Shown here: positions 10,362 through 20,907 of the stretch, in pieces
Position numbering within the stretch: the first letter of the stretch is position 1
Layout: the number at the start of each line of letters is the position of its first letter
From: Phlegmacium glaucopus
Lineage: Eukaryota; Basidiomycota; Agaricomycetes; Agaricales; Cortinariaceae
NCBI GenBank assembly: GCA_015039465.1
Contig: MU130379.1
Coordinates: forward strand, 202,491-231,047
Length of the DNA: 28,557 bases
Reading direction: 5' to 3'
The notes under the pieces: model-generated
Told to the model about the DNA's origin: nothing
What the model saw: only the letters and a program-made list of their open reading frames with translations
Databases searched by the model: none
Program-made: the position numbers and the translations under genes

Positions 10362-10847
10362 ATGTGTCAATGTTTGGTTAGAACACTATGTATCGTTAAC
10401 TCTTACAATGGGGACTTCCCTATAAGAGACGATCGGTACCGGTCGCCTAAAGATCAAGCTAGAATCATTGTTATTCCTTTACATAACAAATCGCCTCCTT
10501 TCATTGAGGGCTATAGTTTGTTCGAGGGATAATAAACAATCGGACTCAGAGTTATCTAATTTTAGTTGAACAAAGGATCTATAATCTAATCTAACCTACA
10601 CCTATATGTGTGCTGAAGTACATCCTCACTCTTGTTAAACGTTATGATTATTAGGCTTAGTCCAGCCATGATGGTCGAAAAAGAGAAATCTGACGCCAGA
10701 TTTTTTTTATCACTAGAACCTCCTTGAAGCCACACTACGATGCACGGAAATTAGGTTTACTTTTGAAACAATTTCTCTGGCCGATTTGGCGCTTTACACA
10801 AAGATAGCGGTCTTTAGTCCACTCAATTAAGCTATAAGCAACTCATA
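10362..10847. other. 3' flank of the CtIP-like gene, noncoding
   Basis: No coding frame is recognised. The hairpin at 10686-10703 is listed separately. Confidence 0.5.
10686..10708 (+). other. Hairpin followed by a T run
   Basis: AAATCTG-acgc-CAGATTT is a perfect 7-bp stem running into a T stretch. It looks like an intrinsic terminator or a Pol III stop, but no Pol III gene is visible and bacterial-type terminators are not expected here. Confidence 0.3.
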
Positions 10848-10945
10848 TACGGGTTTTACCCGTAGTCAAAGGGTTCCGACGGTACGGGTAATTACCCGTC
10901 GAACCCGGCCGTACGCCCGTAAGTTTACGCTGACGGTGCGCAGCC
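10848..10945. repeat. ACGGGT-type palindromic repeat (probable small transposon end)
   Basis: TACGGGT-ttt-ACCCGTA (10848-10864) is followed by the perfect 16-bp palindrome ACGGGTAATTACCCGT (10884-10899) and further CCCGT words. Clusters of ACGGGT/ACCCGT are a familiar hallmark of dispersed short repeats in mushroom genomes. Outer boundaries are not visible. Confidence 0.55.
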
Positions 10946-11561
10946 CTAATTGTAATCTTTGTTTGCCAACAATGACGTTAAAAACCTGCAAAATTCCGTA
11001 ATTTCTACAGGGTCTCCAATAACAAAGGGGTACGGAGGTTCCTTTACCCCTACAAGAGTCTGAACATGTGAAATCTTGGTGAAATCGCTCAGCGTTCAAC
11101 AGTTGAATAACCCGCCGAGGCCTTTGGGTGACGAGTCTGGTTTGTTATCATGAGTCCACGGCTCCCTAACATAGCCGAAAGCCATACTACTAGACACCGA
11201 AGCCTGTGGTGAGTACGCGTTCAACATGTCCAACGTTATTGCAACTTACAAAGAGTCCTTTGCTAAGTTTGTTTCAAAGTTTGCTTACATATGAATTTTG
11301 AAACAATCGAGTTGCAAACGTCACCCTTTTGATTTATCTTTGTGCATGTATAAAAGATCTAGGAAGCGTTCGAAATAACAATCAATTCTCGATCCCCAAA
11401 TTCCTATGCCCAGTATTGTGAGCCACTCCAGATTCCTCTTCCTTATCATCACGTGATCCGATCCATCTATAAATGGGTGCCGATTTCTTTTGTTCTGCAA
11501 GTATTACATCACGGTCAATACTGGTCAAGCTTGATTTTAATATTCTTTCAAATTTTACGCA
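10946..11561. other. Upstream region of F-box copy 1
   Basis: No gene is recognised. TATAAAA at 11349-11355 is a plausible promoter element for F-box copy 1. The frame running into the proposed leading exon (to about 11515) has no in-frame ATG, so the transcript start is unresolved. Confidence 0.4.
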
Positions 11562-13015
11562 GGTTTCTGGTGCCAGATACTTCGATGGACGGCAAGAGGT
11601 CGTTTTTCTGCCTTTGTGATCTTTCGTGGAATTGATATATATATCGTATAGTTTCGTGAGGCCGTCATGGACAATTGGGACAACACTGATGACTATTCGG
11701 AAGATGATCAGGTTATGAATGTAGCAGGCGAAGACGACAGTCAGAATTCCAACGAAGACGATGCGAATAATGTTGATGACTTGGACGATGGGCAAAGCGG
11801 CACTTCGGACTCGGAAGCATATCATCCTGAAGAACCCCCCTCAGGCATTTCCGACGCTGTATGGGATGGCTTACTTTATTCGCAAGAGGACGTTGAGTCA
11901 TCTTCGAAATTGGTTCTCCTTTGTCCTTACATTCTTGAGAATGGGACAGTTGTCTTGCAGGCTGCCTTTGACAGTCATCGTGCGTTCCCAATTCAGTACA
12001 CGTTCTTCTTGAGCTTACCTTATTATTATGTCTAAATTATCAGGCCCTGAGGAAATTACAGAATCCAATATTACGGAAATTTTCAATATTGTCCCTGGAG
12101 ACAGCCCTTATTATGGAGATTACCGGAACGAAGACAATGACGGAACAGAGTACTCTGTCCTGGGTTATGGTACAACACTTATCATAATGTATACCTCGTA
12201 CCTCATCCTGAAGCAAGCTTTCCCAAGGATGAAGCCACACATTATCTACGACCTCGCCTACCATTTGAACCCATCCTTCAATGGTCATGTTCCTGGTGTG
12301 GATTATGGGCCGGTAAATGGTATTCAGGACCAGCACGCTAACTGGTTGGGAATATCTGACTTTGATGAACCAGTAAAAAACTGGAAACGCATGTTAACAA
12401 AACAAGGAAAAAGCGATGAAGAGATTTTGTATGAAGCATGGCGAGGACGCGGAAATATGTGGGTTTTCGTTAGACCTGACAGGTCCGTACTCATGATACT
12501 ACAAGTGCAATACTGATGCTTGTGGTTATAGGTTCCCTATCGCGGAGACATTGACGGCGAATCCGTTACTGATAGTATCTGGGTACGGTATCGTCGAGAC
12601 GAACCTCCGCAGATCATTTGACACGCTTCCTCTTGACATAGTTATCCTCATCTGTCAATGTCTTCCGGTCAAGTCTACCCACATGATCTTATGCACCAGT
12701 AGACGACTTCGAAGTCAGATTCTACCTCACGCTAATATGATAGCGTACCAATACATCATCACATATGAACCTTACCTTCTCCCCGCAGGGCCGTTCGTTC
12801 TCAAAGATGCAAAGCATGGACGGGAAGAAATCGATTGTTGGGAGACGCAATGGGCTAAAGGTGGCATCCGAAAAGAAGAGTTGAGTGCTAAAATACCTTG
12901 GTTCTTTTATCGTATGGAATGTAGCAAAAGCATGAGCATGTGGAATCGCAGGAGGATCTGGGGTATTGCGAAGCAGTTGGAATGTTTGGCGGTGAACCGG
13001 GGCCTCCTCGACTGA
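11562..13015 (+). CDS. F-box family protein, copy 1
   Basis: Clear exons are 11667-11979, 12044-12482 and 12532-13015 (411 residues from the ATG at 11667). Introns are 64 and 49 nt, GT-AG. The order is an acidic N-terminus (MDNWDNTDDYSEDDQ), a conserved DAVWDGLLYSQED segment, a middle domain of unknown function with PHIIYDLAYHLNP and NMWVFVRPDR, then an F-box near the C-terminus (LPLDIVILICQCLPVKSTH..LRSQILPHA). F-box proteins dock on Skp1 in SCF ubiquitin ligases; the target is unknown. Comparison with copies 2, 3 and 5 suggests an extra leading exon at about 11562-11598 (VSGARYFDGRQE) spliced at 11652 to FREAV, but it carries no ATG, so the true start is uncertain. A C-terminal F-box is unusual. 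Copy 4 is its closest relative. Confidence 0.75.
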
Positions 13016-13795
13016 AAGAAGCATTCATTACGAACAAAGCATAGCCGCATCCCAACATCATGTCACCTTCACACACGAGTTCCTTTCATGGAGACACACG
13101 TTGTGTAGAAGTTTAGAAACTACTACCCTTTTACAAGTAGATAGATACATTTCATCTCAGCTCCAGTACTTAGAAATCTCTTTGTCTCGAAACATATAGA
13201 TATAGTAGAACTACAATGGTAGAATAGAAGAAACAGAGGACCCTTAATTCCTCCTCCGATACAATATACACTCTCTCATAACATATTCATCAGAATAGCC
13301 GTAATTAAGACCGATTCGTGTGAAACCGATCCGACGGATCGTCCTCTGTTCGGGCAGTCTTGTCGATCTTTGGTCGATCTTGGTGTGTAAGGACTTTCGA
13401 ACACGTAGCTAATCACTTCCTTGCAATATATTAGACACAAGGTGTAATATAATTATAATTAATGTAATTATTTTTGCGTTGTGAAAATAGTAGGAGTGAC
13501 CACTGTCTCGCTGGTCCTCATGCGTCCCTGGAGCCAGACATTGGAGACTTTGAAGTTGGGAATGAATTCGAACTTCGAAGACTATCCCTTAAACCTGTTA
13601 GTGCTGATAGATCGCTGAACAATTTTAATTATGTACACTGCGTCGTCAATAGTCGCCTTTTTGGATTCGTGACTTGATCATCTTCCGAATAGTAATCAGC
13701 GTTATCTCAACTATCTACTACTACGGCCTATAGTCCGATACACTGTTTCAGTTCCGCATAGAATCAAACTAGCGCCATCATGCCATGATTTCAAT
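13016..13795. other. Noncoding region between convergent F-box copies 1 and 2
   Basis: The first ~20 nt after copy 1 (AAGAAGCATTCATTACGAAC) are shared with pseudogene copy 4. The rest is AT-rich with short inverted repeats such as CGATCCG-a-CGGATCG (13327-13341). No convincing gene was found; the small + frame near 13474-13677 lacks any recognisable feature. Confidence 0.45.
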
Positions 13796-14025
13796 ACATA
13801 CCAAGAGATCTTTTATACACATACTGTGCATTACAAGAAAAAATAAACACTTCTACAATATTCTAGATATTCGGACTCTGGAGATGAGTCACTGGATATT
13901 TCAAACTTCATACAAAGATGACACTTCGATACCAAGATTCCAGGATTTGGAGGCCATTTGAACCTGTCTAGGACGCTGGCTTATACTATGATTTCAACGA
14001 TGAGAACGAGACTCGTCACAAACCC

Positions 14026-15499
14026 TCAGGCCTCAGCTGAGAGAAAGCCATGGTCTATCGCTAACCTTTCCATCTGTCGAGCAACACTCCAGATCCTCCG
14101 ACGATTCCACATGCTGAGGCTCTTGCTACATTCCCTACGATAAAGGAACCAAGGTACTTTGAATTTCAATTCTTCTTTAGGTATTCCACTTTTAGACCAT
14201 TCCGCATCCCACCAATCGACTTCTTCCCTTCCGCGCTCCTTGTTTTGGAGTTCGAACGGGCCTGCTGGAAGAAGATGACGTTCGAATGTAACAATCTGCT
14301 GGTATGCTATCATATTGGCATGAGGTAGGATTTGACTTCGAAGTCCTCTGTTGGTGCATAGCAACATGTGGGTAGATTTCACTGGTAGCCATTGACAGAT
14401 GAGGAGAAGTATATCAAGAGGGAGAGCGTCGAATGTTAATGATCTGTGGGGATTCATCCAGGCGCTGCTCTGTCCCGATACTACCAATAACGGATTCGCC
14501 ACAAGCGTTTCTGCAATAGGGAACCTGTAACACGAGCGTCAGTTCATTGCACTTATAATGTCACCACGATTACCAACCTGTCCGGCCTGACGAAAACCCA
14601 CATGTTTCCACGTCCTCGCCATGCTTCATACAAAATCTCTTCCTCGGTTTTTCCTTCTTGTGTTAACGTGCGCTTCCAGTCCTCCTCTCGGTCACAATCA
14701 TCCCTGACATCCGATATTCCCATCCAGTGGCTGTTCCCTTCATGAACGCCCGCTACTGGCCCATAATCAATATCGTAAATGAAACCATCATAGGATCTTT
14801 TGGGATAAAACGCGAGCTGGTAAATGATGTGGGGCTTCAACCTTGGAGACGCCTGCTTCAGAATGAGATACGCGGTGTACGTAATTATACGTGTACTGCC
14901 ACAGCTCAGATTGAAAATGTAGTCCGCAGTTTGAAATTCTCCGCTGGATGGGTCGTCCCCAGGATAAACGTCAAAAACTTCCATGATGTTGGATTCCATA
15001 ATTTCCTCAGAGCCTGGCAGTTTTATGAAAGCTTAAGTTGCATCAATATGAAGTGTGGTCGAGACGCACGAGGACAATCGAGTGTATCCAGAAAGACAGT
15101 TGTCCCATCCTCATGACGCTCGTAAGGGCAAAGGAGGACCAAATCCGAAGATGAAATAACGTCATCTTCTGAATAAAGCAGACCCTTCCAAATGACGTCG
15201 GAGAAGTATGGTGGCCCTTTCCACGACCTATAGTCAGAGGAGGGTAGTGAGGGGGGTATTCCGCCAGAGTATATATTATTGTTCCTTGGGGCATCATCAT
15301 CTGTTACCTGCTACTTAGCTTTTAGATTTTCCAGGGCTTCAACACGCTTCGCACCTTCGATGTCGCCTTCATTTCTATTGCAACTCTCATCCTCACGCAA
15401 GGTTAGCTTTACACCTGGAACCTCTTCCGGGATCAAGTCTTCGTCATCAGAGTAACAATCCTCGGGCCAATCCTGGATAACGAGGTTACGAAACTGCAT
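14026..15499 (-). CDS. F-box family protein, copy 2
   Basis: Minus-strand exons are 15499-15355, 15300-15070, 15013-14578 and 14524-14026, giving 436 residues with introns of 54, 56 and 53 nt. The start MQFRNLVIQDWPED is an ATG unique to this copy; in copies 3 and 5 the next codon is TAG. An alternative is a leading exon ending at 15552 (GIYFGDTDE) spliced to FRNLV at 15493. Domains are an acidic linker, the SDVIWKGLLYSEDD segment, the family middle domain (PHIIYQLAFYPKRSYDG, NMWVFVRPDR) and an F-box at about 305-338 (LPLDILLLICQWLPVKSTH). It probably recruits a substrate to an SCF ubiquitin ligase. No internal lesions; this is the best-preserved gene of the family. Confidence 0.78.
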
Positions 15500-16460
15500 T
15501 CAAATAAAATATTTTCAGTTCACTGAAAGGTCAAAGAAGAAACAAAGCAACCTCGTCTGTGTCACCGAAATATATCCCACCGGAAACCTATGATGTTTGT
15601 GAATTTAACAAAAAAAATTGAAGTGAGTCGAATGCATGAAGACCAAATGCATGAAGATTTTATACCGTGCAGCAGAACATCATCGGATGTCCTCAACCAA
15701 CCTCACTGAGCCTATGTATTTATGATCCCTTTTTCATTGTTCATCATTGGTCGCGTCATATAAACGAGCAGCCAAACTGAGCCAAGACTGTTACGAGTCC
15801 CCTTTAGGGGCTCGTTCTTATAAGCGGATGCGGCTTTCAAAGGTAACGCAAGACTTGCCGGTAACTTCCGTGGTTGATGGTGATCATCGGCCTTGTTTGC
15901 CACGCAAAAACAATTTACTCACTGTTTTGTCTGTCAACCCTTCACCACAGTTTGGCATGTTGATCAATAAAAACCTTGTAATTGCCTCAAATGATTGATC
16001 AATAGCCACTAATTCCTTGTGATATATAATTTATACATCTTACAACAATACTTCCTATGCTTAATTAATAAATGCTGATGGTTACAAGTTCCATTTATGG
16101 AAATCGTTCTTTCATTTTTTTCGGGGGCCGTCACGGTGCCTCTTGCATTCGGGGTCTTGGCACTGATGGTCCACTCCCAGACCATTATGAAGCCAATATC
16201 TACGCTCAGAAATTATTTGTCCTCATGAGTCATAGTTAGTGAATCTAGAAACATGCCATTATAAGATGTGGACAGCAAATGCTAAAAAAAATGGACTCAT
16301 ACATGCCGCGTGCGTCTGCCACGACGGCCTTCACAGACAAGTAGCCTCTCAGCGCTCAATATTAATATTCAATGCTCAAACATTCAAACTCAAGTTCTAA
16401 GCATGGTGGTTGCTCTAAAATAGTAAATACTGTCTGAACTTCAATTTGAAGTTTGTTTTA
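15500..16460. other. Upstream flank of F-box copy 2
   Basis: On the minus strand a TATAAAA near 15660 lies shortly before the proposed leading exon. Copies 3 and 5 have CGGTATAAGATC and CGGTATGAAATC at the matching place. The hairpin ACGAGtCCCC-ttta-GGGGCTCGT is at 15793-15815. No gene was found. Confidence 0.45.
15793..15815. repeat. Hairpin ACGAG..CTCGT
   Basis: Arms of nine pairs with one bulged T. It shares ACGAGTCC with the perfect inverted repeat at 25848-25871. Confidence 0.45.
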
Positions 16461-16461
16461 T
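16343..16461 (-). repeat. Shared upstream block, copy 2 unit
   Basis: A block reading CTCAGCGCTCAAT..TTCAAACTCAAGTTC..GGTTGCTCT on the + strand recurs at 18983-19080 and 27803-27930. It is always the far upstream end of a minus-strand F-box unit. Confidence 0.7.
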
Positions 16462-16463
16462 TA

Positions 16464-16798
16464 CAGCTGTTCTCATATCTGTGGACGTTTTCAAATTTTC
16501 GCATTGTGCACCTTTGTTTGTGACAAACACCCAAAAATAATAGTGGCTATGACGCAGCATACTCCGTTACGCTCCTCCAAGCTCCAATGTTCGAGTTAGC
16601 CTCGGAGGGGACTCATAATGCCGGGCGTAGCCACAGCCCACACCCCAAGTTCAATCATATTAACTGACACTGCTTACAACTACTCCACTGTGGGGACCTA
16701 TCACAACCTTTTACCTATATAGGCTAGTTCAAGGCTAGTTTGTAAGAAAGGCGTACAGTGCGAAATTTTGAAAACGTCTACAGATATGAGAACAGCTG
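16464..16798. mobile_element. MITE with ~46-bp inverted repeats and TA target duplication
   Basis: The left end CAGCTGTTCTCATATCTGTG continues to about 16509. The right end (16753-16798) is its inverted repeat with few mismatches. The element is flanked by TA (16462-16463 and 16799-16800), as in Tc1/mariner insertions. It has no coding capacity. The equivalent site in the copy 5 unit (about 27921-27950) lacks the element, which gives a natural empty-site comparison. Confidence 0.85.
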
Positions 16799-17071
16799 TA
16801 AAAGGAAAATATCTTGAACAACGATTCCGTCCACGATGAAGTTCGTGTGAATTTCATGCAACGAACATGTTTTGCACACATGGCGGCGTAACGATATTAT
16901 CTGCCAGTTGTTGTGCGGCAAGCGACAATCCAATATTGTTTTTATCATCATTTTTGGACGAGCCAGATGCCGGAAATTTTCGAAAAGAAGTCTACAATTT
17001 CAGTCCGCTATCGCTGAACACAATTGTAATCATGTATGCGTGGTCAAGAACTGGCACTGGTACGATTTTAA
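16799..17071. other. Spacer between the copy 2 and copy 3 units
   Basis: The first ~28 nt (AAAGGAAAATATCTTGAACA..) continue the copy 2 unit beyond the MITE. The remainder appears unique and noncoding. Confidence 0.4.
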
Positions 17072-17289
17072 CACATACCGAGAGGTCTTTTATATATACT
17101 GTGCACTACAAGGAAAATAAACACTTTCTACAATACTCTGGATATTCGGACTCTGGAGATGAGTCACCAGACTTCATACAAAGATAACACTTCGATATCA
17201 GGCGTTCCAAGATTTGGAGGCCATTTAAACTTGTTTAGGACGCTGCCTTATATGATCTCAACGATGAGAACCAGACTCATCACCAACCC

Positions 17290-18689
17290 TCAGGCCTCAG
17301 CTGATAGAAACCCTCGGTCTATCGCTAACCTTTCCAACTGTTCAGCAATACCCCAAATCCTCCAACGATTCCACATGCTCATACTCTTGCTGCATTCCCT
17401 ACGATAAATGAACCAAGGTATTTTGACCTGAAACTCTTCTCTACGTATTCCACCTTTAGACCATTCCGCATCCCACCGATCAACTTCTTCCCTTCCGTGC
17501 TTCCTGTCTCCGAGTTCAAATGGGCCCGCTGGAAGAAGATGACGTTCGAGTGTAATAATCTGCTGGTAGGCCATCATGTTGACATGAGGTAGGATTTGAC
17601 TTCGAAGATATCCGTTGGTGCATAGCAACGTGTGAATAGATTTGACTGGTAGCCACTGACAGATGAGGATAAGTATATCAAGAGGGAGAGCGTCGAATCC
17701 TGATGATCTGTGGGGATTCATCCTGACGCTGCTGTGTCCAGATACCACCAATAACGGATTCGCCGCCAGTGTTTCTGCAATAGGGAACCTGTAACACGAG
17801 CATCAGTTCATTGCACTTATGTAGCCACGAGTACCAACCTGTCCGGTCTGACGAAAATCCACATGTTTCCATGTCCTCGCCATGCATCATACAAAATCTC
17901 CTCGTCAGATTTTCCTTTCTGTGTTAACATGCGCTGCCAGTCCTTTACTTGTTCATCATAATCTCTGACACCAGATATTCCCAACCAGTTGGCGTATTGC
18001 TCCTGGATGCCTGCTGTTGGTCCATAATCAATACCGGAAATGAAACCTTTATAGGATCTGTTGGGATAAAACACAAGGTGGTAAATCATGTAGGGCCTCA
18101 ACCTTGGAGACGCCTGCTTCACGATGAGATATGCGGTGTACATAATTATAACTGTACTGCTATAGCACAGACTAAAATCGTAGTCTTCGTTTCGAAAGTC
18201 TCCGAGGTCTGGGTTGTCTCCAGGAATGACGTTAAAAACTTCCATGATGGTAGATTCCATGATTTCCTCAGAGCCTGGTAGTTTCATGAAAATATAAGTT
18301 GTATCAAAATGAAGAAGTATGGTCGAGACGCACGAGGAAAATCGAAGGTATCCAGGAAGAAAATTGTTCCATTCGCACGACGCTCGTAAGGGCAAAAGAG
18401 GACAAAATTCGAAGATGAATCAACGTCCTCTTGCGAATAAAGCAGACCATTCCATATAACGTCGGAAAAGTATGGCCCAAAATCAGGGGGAGATACTTCG
18501 GGATTGCATATATCGTCGTCGTCACATTCATTGTTAAAGTTCCTTTGGACATCATCTGTTACCTGCTACTTAGCTTTTAGATGTTCCAGGGCTTCCTTCA
18601 GCACGCTTCGTACCTTCGGTGTCGTATTTATTTCTATTACAACTCTCATCCTCACGCAAAGCCCAATACTCGGTAATGGCCTCACGAAA
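17290..18689 (-). CDS. F-box family protein, copy 3 (5' end uncertain)
   Basis: Minus-strand exons are 18689-18614, 18555-18334, 18274-17839 and 17788-17290; introns are 58, 59 and 50 nt. The last two exons have exactly the same lengths (436 and 499 nt) as in copies 2 and 5. The joined frame is open: FREAITEYWALREDESCNRN, SDVIWNGLLYSQED, PYMIYHLVFYPNRSYKG, NMWIFVRPDR and the F-box LPLDILILICQWLPVKSIH. No clean ATG starts it: ATG directly precedes TAG at the 5' edge. I infer that this AG is a splice acceptor (intron 18690-18747) joining an upstream exon that ends RYFNDRYE, but the initiating ATG was not found. It may be a functional gene with an unrecognised first exon or a gene that has lost its start. 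Confidence 0.65.
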
Positions 18690-18982
18690 CTACATTCAAA
18701 TTGAATATTTTCAGTTCATTGAAAGGTCAAAGAAGAAAAAAAGTCACCTCGTATCGGTCATTGAAGTATCTGCCACCGGAAACCTATGATGTCTATGAAT
18801 TTAACAAAAGTTTGAAATGAGCTGAGATCTTATACCGAGCAGTACAAGTCAGAACCCCCCGTCATGGTCTAAATGGATGTATCTCTTCAGATCTCTTCCG
18901 ACTCGCATATTCATTGGTCACGTCACCTACGTCACAAGCTAAGTTGAATGAACCTGGATATCAGCAGCCAGAAGACAAAGTC

Positions 18983-19080
18983 GCAGCTCAGCGCTCAGCG
19001 CTCGATGTTCAAACGTTCAAACGTTCGAGCACAGGTTCCAAGCGTGGCGGTTGCTCTCGAACACTGCAATCTTCAGTCAA
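18983..19080 (-). repeat. Shared upstream block, copy 3 unit
   Basis: CTCAGCGCTCAGCGCTCGATGTTCAAACG.. ending in GGCGGTTGCTCTCGAAC matches the blocks at 16343-16461 and 27803-27930. It contains short internal tandem duplications (CTCAGCG and AACGTTC). Confidence 0.65.
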
Positions 19081-19109
19081 CAATAATATATCACACTTTT
19101 CAACAATAA

Positions 19110-19634
19110 TCAAGATACTCCTTCAGGGGTGTGTTGTACATGCTTTCCTATTGTTTTTACACCATTGACGTCCTTTTTTGGCTCTTCAGCGACAGGTGTT
19201 GGCAATACTCGAGCTTCTACGCTCCTGAATAGTTCGGGCGCATGTGTAGCCTCGGCACCGGCTTCCACCAGCACCCAACGCATTCAAGGCCCCCTGAACA
19301 GGGGATTCCTGGGTTGACCGAAAGATTCTCTGGCGAAGAAGAGGCGCAGGAGTAGCAACCAGTGAGGTGGGCTGGAATATTACTTTGGAGGAGACTGGAT
19401 CAACAGTTCGTGGTTGCCCTCTGCGGAGAAACAATTGATAACCACGCCCTAGGGTAAGGAGGCTCTCCCGAGCAAGGAAAGTCCAAACATTTAGAGAATG
19501 CTTTATATCGCCAAATAAAGCTGTTCGACGCGTCTCAGCAGTTGGTGTCTGATTCTTAGCGAGATCCTTGAGCTCAACGTAGGCAAACAACTTGAAATTT
19601 CTATTCGAGGATGTAACTCCCGAGACAAGAGTTG
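19110..19634 (-). pseudogene. Fragment of an NDC1-like nucleoporin gene
   Basis: NDC1 anchors nuclear pore complexes in the nuclear envelope. On the minus strand from 19634 the frame reads TLVSGVTSSNRNFKLFAYVE, then ELKDLAKN, then GDIKHSLNVWTFLARE, GYQLFLRRGQP and PLLRQRIFRSTQESP. These resemble the C-terminal part of fungal Ndc1/Nup proteins as I remember them (from family knowledge, no search). At about 19265-19285 the frame shifts; the second frame continues VEAGAEATHAPELFRSVEAR and EEPKKDVNG to a stop at 19110. No upstream exons or membrane segments are present, so this is a truncated, frameshifted piece. It ends exactly where pseudogene copy 4 begins. Confidence 0.6.
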
Positions 19635-20815
19635 AAGCATATCATCCTGAAGACCCTCCCCAGGCGCTGTATATGGGATGGCCTACTCTATTCACAAGAG
19701 GATATTGAGTCATCTTCGAAATTCATTCTCCTTTGTCCTTACACTCTTCTCGAGGATGGGATAGTTGTCTTGCAGGCTGCCTTTGACAGTCATCGTGCGT
19801 TCCCAATTCAGTACATGTTCTTCTTGAGCTTACCTTATTATTATGTCTAAATTATCAGGCCCTGAGGAAAGTACAGAATCCAATGTTTTGGAAATTTTTA
19901 ATATTGCCCCTGGAGACAGCCCTTAGTATGGAGATTATCGGAACGAAGACAATGACTTATCATAATGTATAACTTGTACCCTATCCGGAAGCAAGCTTCC
20001 CCAAGGCTGAAGCACATTATTTACGACCTCGACTACCATTTGAACCCATCCTTCAAGCTTCAATGGTCATGTTCCTGGTGTTTATGGGCCGGTAAATGGT
20101 ATTCAGGGCCAGTACGCTAACTGGTTGGGAATATCCGATCTTGATGAACCAGTAAATAATTGGAAGCGCATGTTAACAGAACAAGGAAAAAGCGATGAAG
20201 AGATTTTGTATGAACTTGAAGCATGGCGAGGGACGGGGAAATATGTGGGTTCTCGTTAGACCTGACAGGTTCATTCATACTCATGATACTACAAGTGCAA
20301 TGCTGATGCTTGTGGTTATAAGTTCCCTCTTACAGACATTGACGGCGGATCCGTTATTGATAGTATCTGGAAACGGTGTCGTCGAGACGAACCTCAGCAG
20401 ATCATTCGACGCGCTTCCTCTTGACATAGTTATTCTCATCTGTCAATGTCTGCCGGTTAAGTATACTCACATGGTCTTATGCACCAGTAGACGTCTTCAA
20501 AGTCAGATTCTACCTCACGCTAATATGATAGCGTACCAATACATCATCACATATGAACCTCACCTTCTCCCCGCAGGTCCGTTCGTTCTCAAAGATGCAA
20601 AGCATGGACGGGAAGAAGTCGATTGGTGGGAGACTCAATGGGCTAAAGGTGGCATCCGAAAAGAAGAGTTGAGTGCTAAAATACCTTGGTTCTTTTAATA
20701 CTTTTATCGTATGGAATGTAGCGTGAGTATGTGGAATCGCAGGAGGATCTGGGGTATTGCGAAGCAGTTGGAATGTTTGGCAGTGAACCGAAGCCTCCTC
20801 GACTGAAAGAACCAT
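19635..20815 (+). pseudogene. F-box family copy 4, 5'-truncated pseudogene
   Basis: Closely similar to copy 1 from GAAGCATATCATCCTGAAGA (19635) to about 20830, including both intron positions. Lesions: loss of everything upstream of the AYHPED codons; a frameshift near 19665-19675 in the segment that is DAVWDGLLYSQED in copy 1; TAT to TAG at 19924-19926; loss of about 40 nt near 19950; small indels near 20060 and 20210; and a 9-nt insertion creating TAA at 20696-20698, just after KIPWFF. The F-box stretch itself (LPLDIVILICQCLPVKYTH) is still open. No product is expected. It lies tail to tail with the membrane-protein gene, ending about 90 nt from that gene's stop. Confidence 0.85.
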
Positions 20816-20907
20816 TCATTACGAACAAAGAATCTACCTTGTAATTGCCTTTCTTCTCTTTCTTGTTCTTTCTGTTTCTTCGATTTTCTTGTTGGGACAC
20901 TCTAATG

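Larger units (their letters stand above)
13796..16461 (-). repeat. Segmental duplication unit carrying F-box copy 2
   Basis: The left end shares ACATACC..CTTTTAT..ACTGTGCA and the following TTCGGACTCTGGAGATGAGTC with the copy 3 unit (17072) and, from ACTGTGCA on, the copy 5 unit (25950). The right end shares a CTCAGCGCTCAA..GCGGTTGCTCT-like block. Homology to the copy 5 unit resumes for about 25 nt after the MITE at 16464-16798, so the MITE interrupts this unit. Confidence 0.75.
17072..19080 (-). repeat. Segmental duplication unit carrying F-box copy 3
   Basis: It is homologous to the copy 2 and copy 5 units from ACATACCGAGAGG on the left to GCGGTTGCTCTCGAACACTG on the right. Homology stops at about 19080, beside the NDC1-like fragment. 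Confidence 0.7.

Noticed and set aside
10686..10708. Bacterial-type terminator suggesting horizontal transfer
   Set aside because: A single hairpin with a T run is weak evidence, and the neighbouring genes have fungal introns.
13474..13677. 67-codon forward frame between F-box copies 1 and 2
   Set aside because: No conserved motif, promoter or splice context supports it as a gene.
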